A model generated the notes under the pieces. It did no database searches. It saw nothing but the letters and a program-made list of their open reading frames with translations, and was not told the DNA's origin. A stretch of DNA of 64,000 bases from Sparassis latifolia (lineage: Eukaryota; Basidiomycota; Agaricomycetes; Polyporales; Sparassidaceae): positions 2,232,001-2,296,000 of the forward strand of contig CM031555.1 of the NCBI GenBank assembly GCA_018466975.1, written 5' to 3'. Position numbers and translations under genes: made by a program. Shown one piece after another: positions 44,792-56,034 of the stretch (the stretch's first letter is position 1; each line of letters begins with the position of its first letter).

Positions 44792-47069
44792 TCACTGCAA
44801 GGGGAGCGCAATCAGTACATGCTAGACAGATTGTTGTCAAGGACTTACGAAGTCCCAGAGAGTACCAAAGCACGGAATTCCAGCCTCCTTGCACCCCTAG
44901 ATTGCGCGGGGCGTGTAATCAGCGTAATCTTACTGGCTGTGGTGAGGAATATCTACCCACCTGCATCATCTCAGAGTTACCGACGTAGTTGGAAGTGATG
45001 AACACGACTAGAAGCGCCAGCGCTCAGTGTTGAACGAGATTGATGCAACAGTGTCTCTCACCTTCCGCCTTCCAAGAGTGGTACACCTCCTTAAGGATCT
45101 TCATGGTGTCTGGGCGGCCGCCTCGCTCCCTGCTGTCCCACAAAAGAAGGCGTTCTGGCCCAATGTTGCGGTGAATGAGACCACTGATAGTAGGACCGAA
45201 GGTCTTCTCCTGGTCAGAGCCTGAAAAATCGCAAGGTCAATGCCTATGACCACGGACGGGTTGGGAAGCCAGTGTACCTATCCAGATCAAGAACCTAGAG
45301 AGCGTTGAGTATCAGTCTAATGCCTGTGGCCGCACGGCGTGATTGGTACGCACCAGTAGGGTGACTGAATGCATGTGGCTAGGGCGGCGCCAATACCGGT
45401 ACCCGTGCAAATACGAATACCGCGGTGGTAGAGAGTCGAAGTATTGGAGACACCAGCGAGCTGTGTGACGTCGGTAAGAAAGCTCGAACCCACGACATTC
45501 GAACTAACCTTCAGTTCCCGGGTCCAGATCTTCCTTGGTGGGTCATTGACGAGACTGCGAGTGAAGTCACCTGAATATCGGGACATCAGTATGCACCCCT
45601 TTCAATAAGCTGAACAAATGTGTGCGAACCTTGCACACCGCAGATCAAATAGTGGTACTTGGCGTGTGTACCCTCTCTGAAACGGACAAGGATGAATAGG
45701 TACCTTGGCCAAAGTGGGAAAGTACTCACGAAATGACACCAAAAGCATGGTACTCTTTGACAGCGCTACGGCTGATCCGAGCAAGAAGTCCTTGCTGCAT
45801 GCCACGCTCAAAGCGCAGAACTGCGACCTTGGGGGACGGCTAGACCAGGAGAGGTAAGCTTACGGTCTGAACGTGGCCGACAAGTTGCACATACAAGCTC
45901 GACGTCGACCTTGACATGCCTCGTGCAGATCCAGGGAAGGACAATCCAAGCTGTCATCCCGATGACAAACCAGAAATCCTGCTGCTTCGCGACGTGTCTG
46001 CCGTTCATAGCCCACTTCTTGGTCTCGGGGTCCCAGAGATCACCCATGACTGTGAAGATCCCTGACAAGGAGAGAGTGTTATGCGAGGACCTCACGTGGG
46101 GGAGGTTGCTACTCACAAGTAAGTCCCAGTCCGGTCCAGCCGAAGAAACGGTGGTTGCGCTCAAATACGCTAGGGACAGAACTCAGCGGTGCGAACATCT
46201 ACACAGAAATACTGGCGTACTTGTGGTGGGTGTTGCGGACGATGGGGAATCCGGCAATGGCAGCGATTATGAGAACAACGTTAGCGGCCAGACCAAACAC
46301 CAAGATTGCGTCGTGTTCATTGTAATGGTTGCGATAAGTGTCGACGATCCTGAATGTCAACCAGATAATCCCAGAAATCGCGCAACCGGAGTGAATGCCA
46401 CCAAGATGCTGTTATTACATGTCAAACTACCAAGGTAGAACGACAAGTGGTCGACTTGCCTGCAGCACTGAAGTGCAACCCAACCGCCACCACAAAGGCG
46501 TCCACTGCAGACAGATATCGATATAAGATGGACATACATCGAATAAATGTACAAACCTTAGCAAATAGCGTGTTGACGAAGATATACAAACAACGTCCGA
46601 AAATCTCATTGCGAACCAAGAAGGACACGTTGAAATTCGCCACGGCCATAGCGGAACCGTACTTGACCGCGTAAGCCCAGTGACCGGAGACAGCGAAGCC
46701 GAACATTATTATGTTAACAGAAAACGCGATGGTGAATAATTTACTGGAAAACATCAGTAAGTGTGTCTGGACAGATCACCAGGGAATGTCCGTTACTAAC
46801 CGGTAAGTGTTGTACCAGAGTTGCAAGATGATCCATTTGGACGCCTTCTTCTTCGGCGGCTTGCTGGGGGTCTTCGGCGGCGTCTGCTCTTTCTTAGCCT
46901 CGGAAACTGGGAATACGCTCGCGACGGCGAGCTCCTTCTCGTCCTTAGGAAAAGTCAGAGCCTGCTTCTCGTTGTATATGAGGTCCACCGGGGACGAGTG
47001 CACGTCGAATGTACCCTTCTCGGCGTCATCGTACGCTGGGGCGAGGACCTTTGGAATCTCAGACGACAT
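44792..47069 (-). CDS. tmpA: TmpA-like integral membrane protein (15 exons)
   Basis: Fifteen exons run from 47069 to 44792 and join in phase to 506 residues: 47069-46801, 46743-46557, 46504-46460, 46408-46221, 46169-46117, 46061-45864, 45820-45730, 45676-45630, 45570-45509, 45460-45354, 45294-45278, 45220-45062, 45007-44961, 44896-44849, 44794-44792. The N-terminus is soluble and Lys-rich (PPKTPSKPPKKKASK). Membrane helices follow (TIAFSVNIIMFGFAVSG, LVFGLAANVVLIIAAIAGF, FWFVIGMTAWIVLPWI). The C-terminal half resembles a ferric-reductase-type nucleotide-binding domain: VSNTSTLYHRGIRICTGTG, then WIGSDQEKTFGPTISGL, then GCKEAGIPCFGTLWDF. This is the TmpA family; TmpA affects conidiation in Aspergillus. 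Intron 3 is GC-AG (donor GCAAGT at 46459). Exon 11 is 17 nt and the last coding exon is just TGA. Confidence 0.85.
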
Positions 47070-48796
47070 CAGGGCAGAGATGCTGTGGGAGCAAGGGCTG
47101 CGTAGGGAGCTAACACGGGCTGTGCAGTGAAAGAATGGGACGGGGTTTCCGACTTGAACAGGATGACTTGCTTCACCTTTTATGCATCCCAGAAATTCGG
47201 AATGGACCTATTCGGGACAGTGCGTGTGGATACGCTTTCGGGGCGTTCCACAAGGTAACTTAGTACCGGAAAATGGAGATCGGAGAAAAGGAACTGCCAT
47301 CCGGAGAAGAGCCAATCTCTAGAGTTCTACGCAGTTGAATCAAGTTTGTGAGGAGTACGATAGTCGGCGTCCGAGAGATGGTAACTGACACCGAATTGCC
47401 TGCGAACCAAGATCCAGGCTGTTAAGTTCCGATTTGTCCAGTACGTTCGAAAGCGTTTCCACACGTCCTCTGCTCAATCCTGAGGCCTTCTTCGGTAACC
47501 GGTGAAACAATACAGATATTTGCTGCCACAAGCTGAAAGCAGGAACCCTGTAGGTAATCCCACCATGGGCTGCGAACAGCGCACTGTCTAAAATTTTGGG
47601 CTGACAGTTTATTTGATTAGAGCTGATGATGGCGATGAACGAATGAATGCACATGGAACTACAACATACCTTCCCACTGTGAGCGCCTACCCCCACGAAT
47701 ACGACAGGTAGACACTCTATGACACGCTTCAATGATAATGGGTACTCGAGACGACTCGAGAGCGTGTCGAAACAGGGTCCCCACCCAAATTTCTTCGCAC
47801 GCAAACACTGCAGGTGGTACTACTGCACGGTGCGCCTATGCCGCTTTGTTAACAGTGAGAACTGGCTCGAAAAGTGCATCAAGCACGTTCCACGGAACTG
47901 CGTGTCCATCTACGTATGGGATGCATACCGACATTGAGAGAACCAACAAAATTCTCACGTTGGCATCTGGGTGGAGAATTTCGACGTATTAATAAAAGTA
48001 ACAGTGCAATCACTGGTATACGCGTACTCACGCATTAAAGCGATCGAAAGGTCGTCGGCACCGGATAGAGAGGCTTGGCCCCGTTACCTAGATCATCCAG
48101 ATTCCTGGTATAATTAGAACTGGTGTTGGCTAGTTCGCACACTCACCAATGCCATGATTGACAAGCTTGCAGAGTGGGTACGGTTTGGAAAAGCCGTTTT
48201 CGCGGGTCTATCTGCAGGCACGCAGAGCATCGCAAGCAAGCGGTTTCCCATGGCCCTGTCAAACTGAACACTGCTTAGTAGCAGGGGTAAGTCATGATCA
48301 TACCACCGGCTCTGGAGGACTCGTGTCAGAAGGGGACGACGAAGAGCTCGTCAGAAAGTTGGAATGGATCTTTCAGCGTCAGTTTGGATCCGGGAGGACT
48401 TAATTCTCGGAAGCTTCGCTTTGAGGAAGCACCACCATATTTGTATTGAGCGGGAAGTCCTCGGCTTCGCCCGCAGACCTCATGCAGTATCCTCGGGATG
48501 CCAGCGCTCGGCGCATCGTTAGAACAATCAAGAACTACCTGTTAAACAACATTCAGGTTTCCCAACGACTGCCGCTATCGGCTGCATCTCATCATGGCGT
48601 CAACGCACGCACTTTGACGGCTTCTCGCCAAAACACGCTTATCATGACGATGCACGAGGAACGGACACGCGCGACAAGTAACATAACAATACAAATTCCA
48701 CACCACCGTGGCTATGTAGTATGAGACAGCAGGATATATCAGGTACACAGAGGAGCAGAAATTTCCAGGCCATAAATAATGTGTGAAAGAATCGAG
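47070..48796. other. Gene-poor region with a possible gene remnant
   Basis: In 1.7 kb I find no complete gene. A minus-strand stretch ending at 47340 reads SRGRVETLSNVLDKSELNSL, then DLGSQAIRCQLPSLG. It looks like the C-terminus of a basidiomycete protein of unknown function, but the frames upstream are broken. Short plus-strand ORFs at 48.2-48.7 kb look spurious. Confidence 0.4.
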
Positions 48797-51344
48797 TCAA
48801 TTCGCCTCGGCGACATCCCGCAGGTGTTTCAGCTGCTTGGACACCTCTTCCTTGAACATGAAGATATCGCTGCTGTTCTTGATGATGGCCCGCATGGTCT
48901 CATCTTTCAGTCGGTTCACCTTGTCTACTTGCTCTCGATATCTGTCGACCGATCAGACGAGTATGCACCTTAAGGTAGACACGATACGCACGCAATCTGT
49001 AATGCCTGCATTCGAGACTTCACTCCTACTCCATTGGCCATGGCAGATGTTCTTGCCTGCGCCAAGTCCCTTTCTAGGCGAGAAGCCTCCGCATTACTCA
49101 CCAGCGCTTCTTGCTGGGCCACCTACGGACGAGAAAATAGAGTTAGAAACCAATCCCAGGATAGCTATTGGATGAAGCAGGAACGAGGAAGGAAACGACA
49201 TACCTCGCGTAATTCATCCGCCTGATCGCTGAGCCCGTTGACTTTGTTGCTGATCTCCATGACTTCCTCGTCCATGTTTTCGCATTCCAGTGTCAGCTGG
49301 TCCAACTCGTCATCTACCTTGATCCGCTCACTCTCCACCAGAGCTCGCTCTGTTCTTTTTATCTCCGCTACCTTGCTCAACGTTGGCTTCACGACCACTC
49401 TGATGTCAGGTCCCGAGAGGAGATTCTGGGGATTCGCTGCCGCCGAGTTGAGATCGAGCGTGAGATCGATCTCTTCCAGCGGTGGAGGGAGAGGGGGAAA
49501 CAGTCCGAGGTTGGAAAGTAGATTGTTGTACAGGTCCAGAGCCTCCTCTGCGTCGGATACTTTTCGCGTCAATGACACCTCGAGCTTCACGACGGCCTGG
49601 TTTGTCTCCGCGATCTTGTGCTTGAGAGTCTCCACATCACGAGAAAGTGTCTCATGTTCAGTGTTCATCCGAATAACCTCCTCAGGCGTCAGGTTCTGAA
49701 CCTTGACAACGTCGGCGAGCCTCTGTTTTTCCGCCTGCAACTTCTCCAAACTTGAGACTTGAGAAAGAACAGCCAGTCATTGAGAGGACTTCTATCTTGA
49801 TAAAAAAGAAGTTCATACCGGCATTGGCGAGCTCGGCCGTCTCTCTTTCCAAGAACTTTATCCGTTTCTCCTTCTGATGTTCACATCGCCGCAGAATCTC
49901 CTCGAACTTTGCCTTGTCGCGCTTGATGCGAGCGAAGTCCTCTTTTAATTTCTCGATAGGTGCCTGATCCACGGGAGGGAATTAGTACAGTACGATACGT
50001 TACGTTGTGACTGCACATACAGGTGACTCAGTGAGCATCTCCAACTCATTCTGGACTTGCATGGACTGCTCTTTACTCTCATCTAACTCTGCGACAACTT
50101 GTCCGTCTTTCTTGGCTGTCGACTGGGGTGAGCAGGGATTACAAAAATCGTAATACGACTAACTTGCCATAGCGTTCTTCGAGGATCCTCTCCTGCTCCG
50201 GAAAGGCATCTTTACCCTCAAGGAACACCGCATAAGAGGCTATGTAGTGGTCCATCGCAAGCGCTTCATGGTGGTTGATATCGTCGAACTGTTCCGGTAC
50301 TACTGATGAATTCTGTAATGTCACATCGTCGCTGTCCACGTAGTGCATGCGCATCTAATTTCGCAATGTCAATCGCCAGCTTGCGACTTTTCTGAATGAA
50401 ACCGAGTACATGAGATGACTGACCCTGCCCGTCTCCGCTAACCAATGCAACACACCCAACAAATGTGGCCATGAGTGTGGCGTTGCTGGTGTAACGATCC
50501 ATTTAAGGTCAATTTGACCAACATATGGGTATCGGAGAGCCCTTAGCGGCTGCAGAAATTGCTCTTCGAGTCGACGATCCAACTCAAACGGCCACGATGA
50601 GTCCAGCAGAGTTACAAGACGCTCAAACACGCTGCGAAAGTCCTTGTTGCTGACGTTCTGCAGGATCTGTGGTGGCACATCGTATCCATTGCTGAGCAAC
50701 CATGTGACGATGTCTTGGCGCATTCTAGCTTGGAACTGTTTATCGCGCAGAGGGCGGGTGTCCTTTGCGGATCCTTGGCCGCCTGGGAGGGGACCAATTT
50801 GAGCTCCTCCTGCCCACATGGAGCCCCTGCGTGTATTGCTATAGAAAGGGGATGTTTCAACACCGTTAATTAGAGTGAGAGAGTCAAGACCAAATATAAG
50901 CTGGCGCATATGGCGTTCGTGATAGCACTCGTGCATTTTACAATGACAACCGAGGTGCAACAAACACCCTGCTCTCGATTGGCTATTCGCACTCTCAGGC
51001 CTACCGCAAGACATCAAAAGCAACCGTGCACTTCAAGACAGCCATGAAGCGTCATTGCGCATAACATATGAGTTGAAGTTGACTCACTTGTGCATTGGTG
51101 TCCTACCAAAACCGGGCTTACTCGCGCTTTGCAAGAGCGGGTTGAGGTTCTGCGAGCGCATCATGGAAAGTCGCGGATTCGTTCCCGGAACCTGTGGCAT
51201 TGGGCCTCTTAGTGCTGGGCCCGCCATAGACATACGCCCGTGGGGTGTTGGTTTCTTGATGGTAGACGGTAGTGGGATGTTGGAGCGACCATTGTTGGGC
51301 TCGACCACGGACTGCATGGCGGAGCGACGACCAAAATCGGTCAT
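48797..51344 (-). CDS. NDC80: NDC80/HEC1 kinetochore protein
   Basis: Eight exons (51344-51088, 50838-50424, 50354-50168, 50115-50021, 49963-49819, 49757-49204, 49122-48992, 48941-48797) encode 642 residues. NDC80 is the microtubule-binding subunit of the kinetochore Ndc80 complex. The N-terminal tail is basic and Pro/Ser-rich (residues 1-85), as needed for Aurora-regulated binding. The calponin-homology domain follows: KDTRPLRDKQFQARMRQDIV, then NVSNKDFRSVFERLVTLLDS, then PYVGQIDLKWIVTPATPHSW. From about residue 250 to the end the protein is coiled coil, including NLTPEEVIRMNTEHETL and VDKVNRLKDETMRAIIK. Intron 1 is long (249 nt). The intron before exon 4 is probably GC-AG (donor GCAAGT), but a GT donor 12 nt downstream is possible. 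Divergent from MOG1. Confidence 0.94.
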
Positions 51345-51578
51345 GGAAGGAGTACAGTTAACTGACTGTCAAGTCTCTCGGACAAATTTCAGGTATAGGC
51401 CCAGCAATGCGCAGACAGTCGCGCAGCAGGCATAGTTCGGAGTCAAGACCCAAAGTGCGAACGCGTTCTGTCACGACCACGTGAGTATATCACGTGACTA
51501 GCCATACAGAGGCCGCTCTGTCTGACGGGGCCGGGACTTACCACTTTACAGCGCCTCATCACTTCTATTACTTTCCCA

Positions 51579-52224
51579 ATGGCTGCTTCCACATCGCGAG
51601 GTCTATTTGGCGGCGCAATAACTGTCACTCTTCCCCCCGATCTGATAGATGCCTCGTACGTCGCTATCCCATCGCTTAGGGCATTGTCTGAGAATTTGCA
51701 GCGATCTCCGTCAGGTTCCTGACACTCAGGAAGTATTTCTCTACCCGAATTCCGGCATCAGTATAATTGTCGAAATATTGCAAAGCGTCAAAGCAGAAGA
51801 TTTGCTCGATGCCGCCAGGCGAGTTGTATGATGAGTATGAGAACCACCTACCCGCTGACAACTCCTTGTTCTCGACAGGGTCCACTTTGATGCTCTCGCA
51901 TACGACAACAGCTCTGAGAAAGACGAAATACTTCAAGTGGAGCAATTGTCTCAGGACACTAGTCATCAGATGCCGGCACCCGTTGTGCTGAGCGGCACGC
52001 AGGCCGTCCCGAAATTCAACAGCACAGCTCCAGACAGGATTCGTGTCCTCCTGGCCGTCTATCGCGTACAGAGCCACAATCTTGACCTTGTAATGACTAT
52101 GAACGTCCCGACGGAGACCCATGACGGTGGAGCCGTCAACAGTGCCGATTGGGCAAACGCACAGGATGTGTTCCTCTTCGCTGCACGCTCGTTGAAGATC
52201 ATCGACTATGGTCTTTTCGCTTAG
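51579..52224 (+). CDS. MOG1: MOG1/RANGRF-type Ran-binding protein
   Basis: Three exons (51579-51655, 51702-51818, 51879-52224) give 179 residues. Mog1 binds Ran and stimulates GTP release during nuclear transport. The sequence begins RGLFGGAITVTLPPDLIDAS, then LRQVPDTQEVFLYPNSGISI, the family's most conserved block. It ends with NAQDVFLFAARSLKIIDYGL. Intron 2 (51819-51878) has donor GCGAGT, so it is a GC-AG intron: only that donor has the phase needed to join GCC-GCC-AG to G-GTC-CAC-TTT. The start codons of MOG1 and NDC80 are 234 bp apart on opposite strands. Confidence 0.88.
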
Positions 52225-52728
52225 GATGTATGTGATCTCGGATTTCTCTGTTTCTTCGACTGACTCCGACCACCGATATGCTGGCTTTTGCCGTTGTGGT
52301 GGATTGGTCAGTTCAGGCCTTCTTCCGTTCTCTCTGAATGGTCATGAACTTGAGGTTTTATCATAGTGCGTGACTGAATTCCATATTCTACTGTACCGTA
52401 CGTCGTGTCTCATTATGCGCACACACGGCATTGGTGATGATGATTCAATCATGAGGGAAAAGAATACTGCGAGATGTCAGCATACCACTATTAGAGGATG
52501 TTTTTCACTAGTTATCATACTCGTTGCAGCGTAGAGGATGTGCAATGGAAAAGCCTCTTTGCCGTGGACACACACTATGGGGAAGCACTGCGGGGTAGCC
52601 GCCACCGGCAGTCGCCGGCGGAGTTCAACCACAGCCCGATCGCTACGCGAGCTTCAACAGACGCGCTTCCATTACTGTGCCGAGCACTGCATCAAAGTCT
52701 TTTCCTCATCTCTTGTCCATCTGCAGTG
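52225..52728. other. Intergenic spacer
   Basis: This 504-bp stretch lies between two co-directional genes. No feature recognised. Confidence 0.45.
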
Positions 52729-54458
52729 ATGTCTTCGCTCGAATCGCCGTTGAATTCGGTAAATATAGACGTCTGTCTAAGCATAAGCGTTTAATAAATC
52801 TGCACAGGCTCACCAACACGCGGCCAATGCGGACGATTTTGCCGCTCAAGGACTACTCATTCCAGCCTTAGAAGAACACACAAAGGCTGGGGAGGCTTTT
52901 CTTGCATGTGTTGAGGCTTCACACGACGAGAACGTACGTACTCCAACTCGTGCCGACATACGTTGATGTTCAACGAACTTTCTTTCTGAATGCGATATCT
53001 TAGACCAAACGAACCCTGAGAATGTTGTACAATGATCATGTCAAGGCGACAAAGGAGTTGCACCGCAGGATTTCTAAATTGCGGGAAGAAAACAAAGACC
53101 CTTTTGCCCCAGAAGCCAAGCGCGAATGTGCCCAGTCCTGCTGTTGCTGCTTCTATCGCACCTGCCCCGACGCCTTCACCACCCCCACATGTTCGCAATC
53201 GTATGAGCGACTCACAACAGACGGTGGACGAGTCCTTCATGTTGCTTGGACAGAGGGTGAGCTTACTGTACCGCTATTCATGTATCTGTTCTGATGCGAG
53301 TATTGCTAGAGTGACTCGGGAGATCCTTTCAACCAATTCTGGAAGATAACTGAAGGGATGTTAGACTATCTCTCTCAACCAGTAGCATTCGCAACGGCGC
53401 CACTTGCCCCGCCTAGTGCATCTGCACACAGGCGGCATGGCGGTAGAGACCCGAGTTCAAGCAGCGACACCGACGTTGAAGACCCGATTTCAAAGAGGTT
53501 GTCTCGGGGTATAGGATTGGTGAAGGCTGCGCGGTCCAAAATACTTTCCCGACACGATTCTTCGGCCACTGCGTCTGATTCTGAAGGAGGACGCGCCGCT
53601 GGTCCTAGCACTTTCGCGCCGAAGCCACAGCCTGACTATCGAGATGATTGGGATGATGACGTTGATGCAGATGAGGGTGGGATATCTTTTGCTTCAATGC
53701 ATGAACTGTCCTACCGATGTCTCACTCCATACTCAGATGATATGGCGGACTCGTTTTGCCTGATACCCTCTAAATCCAATACTGCAGCTACAATTGTTCT
53801 CAAGAATGAGAACGCTGCCCTGAAAGTCGAGTTGGAGGAGACGAGGACACAAGTGGCCTCTATGGAGGGTATACTGAAGATGCGCCAAGAGCAGGACCAG
53901 CAACTACGAGATAGCATCATACTTGCCCGAAAAGAAGTAGGTAATTGCAGAGAGCGTTGCTGCTCATGTTGACTTTCTCTCAGGCCCACCGGGCTATGAT
54001 ATCCTCGACGATGGTACCTCGGCCAGTACCGGCGGGACAACCCACTGTCGACCTCACGTCTCTCAACCTCAACGTTCCACCCGTTCCACCACCAGTGGCT
54101 GCGCTCAATCCAGGACGCGACCGGGAGGCGCAGCTCGTGCGCCGTGTGCGAGAGCTCGAGGAAGAAGTACGCGCGGTCCGTGCAGAGAACGAGAAGCAGG
54201 TTCGCACTGACTGCCCACGCCCGTCTGGCTGCACGACTGACGCTATACGAGCAGAAAGCGATGATCGTGCGCTTCCGCGAGCGGTGGGAGAAACTCAAGG
54301 AGTCTGCGAAACGGAAGAAGGAAGCGAAGGCTGCTGCCGAGAATACTTCTATTGTCGGCGACCGCATCGATGAAGAACCGGAAGCTGAGGCGGAGGCCGA
54401 GAAGGACGACCTGCACCCGCGAAAGCAATCCGAGGGTGGTGGGGCTGTATCGACGTGA
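52729..54458 (+). CDS. MIT-domain coiled-coil protein (Atg38/NRBF2-like candidate), apparent frameshift
   Basis: Exons are 52729-52758, 52808-52933, 53004-53256, 53310-53936, 53984-54199 and 54255-54458, about 484 residues. Residues 11-85 look like an MIT three-helix bundle: AHQHAANADDFAAQGLLIPA, then EEHTKAGEAFLAC, then NDHVKATKELHRRISKLREE. A low-complexity middle follows, then two coiled coils (LKNENAALKVELEETRTQVA and REAQLVRRVRELEEEVRAVR). An N-terminal MIT plus C-terminal coiled coil is the plan of Atg38/NRBF2, a PI3K complex regulator in autophagy; that assignment is inference. Exon 3 is 253 nt and contains one extra base: the frame used up to EENKDP differs from the one used from ANVPSPAV. 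Either the assembly has an error, or this copy is mutated, or an unseen splice corrects it. Confidence 0.65.
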
Positions 54459-54982
54459 GGAGTCGTTGAATTCTAGATAGGTCCGAACAGCGGCTACATT
54501 CCCTTGATTTTTTCCTTCACAACACATGTCTTACTAACTTCTCTGTGCTGTGTCCATATGGGTTGTTTGCAAATGGACCCAGATTTTCAGTTCTCACAGT
54601 GGCATGTCGGACAATTACAAAATGGTCATTGGCCGGTTAGGCACCCAAGACGAAGTTCCTCGACCAATTCATGCATGGACAGCAGCACAATCAGCTCAGC
54701 GTCTAATAGCAACGGGCGCTGAGCTAGGGTTCATGCACTAAATCTTCAAGTTACTTCCGAGACCTCCAAACCTCGTTCCGAAAGTCAGTTCAAAAGATGG
54801 CTAACATCATTCTGCTCAGGACTAGAGGCTGCAATCCAAGTCAAGCGCATCCGACGCGGAAGAGCGGGTCTGATCGGATTGGTGTTTAGACTGCTGCCAT
54901 ATGGCTGCGGAGGCGGTCGCAGCGTACATTCTTGCACAACCACTTCATGGTCCATCTTTCCTGTCCAATCTAATCTTCCGCG
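54459..54982. other. Intergenic spacer
   Basis: This 524-bp stretch lies between two co-directional genes. No feature recognised. Confidence 0.45.
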
Positions 54983-56034
54983 ATGTTTGATTTCGTGCGC
55001 AAGAAAAAAGACAAAGTCGAGAAGGCCGACCGTTTTCGGACGGAGGTAAGTCTTTGGACTTCTTTAGAGTGTGGTACCTTGGGATACAAAGTAACGCCGA
55101 TGGAAAACAGACTGACGTCAAGAACGTCCATCGTAATGGTTGTTTACGTCCTTCCGAATACTCGAAGAAAGTCGGAAAGGTATGGTGCGTTCACTGTTCC
55201 CAGATTTGATGCTGAAATTGGTGGCTCCAGAAAAGGTCTCGGTATTTTAGCGTACCATTCGTCAAACACGAGGTAACGTACCGTTCAGAGGTATGGATCG
55301 ATCGGTACTGAAGGCGCACTGCACAGGATGCGTTGACAGGAAGGCAACCTAAACGATCGCGAAAGAAACCACAGGTAGACCACCAGCGTATTTTGTTGTG
55401 TTTACTGTGCCTTATTCGTTCTCGTCAGGAACATCGAGGGCCTACATTTGACGTTGACCGTGATGACGAACGCCGTGAACCTGATAAGCCGAGATACGCA
55501 CGAGCTCGGGATTCATCTTGCTCAGCAGCATCCTCCTACGCGATCCGCAATCCATTCCGGCAGGATTCGGCATATTCGTCCACGCTCGCTAGCCATGATT
55601 CACTCCCGGACTGCCTATTGTCGCCGGAAAATCTGCGATATGTTCCCAGTCATGTTCCTTTCGTCGTCAGTCCACACGGAGAGCAAGCGGATGTTTTCTT
55701 CCCTTTCGAGCACTCCGACTTGGAGAATGCCTTTCCAGCTCTGACGAACCCTTCTGCCGAATGGGCTATGCCATCGCCTACGCGGGGGATTGTGGAGAGA
55801 CGATCAGAACCATCGAATGCTGTAAGTCTGTTGAGTCTTCCTTCACCAGAGGGAACTCCTAAACTTCACAATGAACAGGAATGGCCACAGGGCGTAGTCC
55901 ACCCCCTCGATAGAGCCACGGGTGTTTCGCTGACGCCTGGCCGTGCATCGGCAGATTATCTGCAGGTAAATATACCCGGAAGCACGATGAGTCCAATTCC
56001 AGTACCGTGCCACAGTTTGTGGAGCAGGTTGTAA
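54983..56034 (+). CDS. Hypothetical basic/low-complexity protein
   Basis: I do not recognise this gene. Six exons join in phase: 54983-55045, 55111-55179, 55231-55272, 55327-55374, 55429-55821 and 55879-56034, about 256 residues. The start MFDFVRKKKDKVEKADRFRT is highly basic and would form an amphipathic helix. Four short exons continue the basic region (RQPKRSRKKPQ). The large exon is Ser/Pro/Asp-rich (SSYAIRNPFRQDSAYSSTLA) without a domain. Support comes from good donors (three GTAAGT or GTATGG sites), consistent phases and codon-like composition. The 3' end is uncertain: a GTAAAT donor at about 55966 would lead into a different, longer open frame ending near 56190. Confidence 0.5.

Noticed and set aside
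53040..53115. A 76-nt intron that would repair the MIT-gene frame
   Set aside because: It would delete the third MIT helix, which is clearly coding, and the acceptor is poor.
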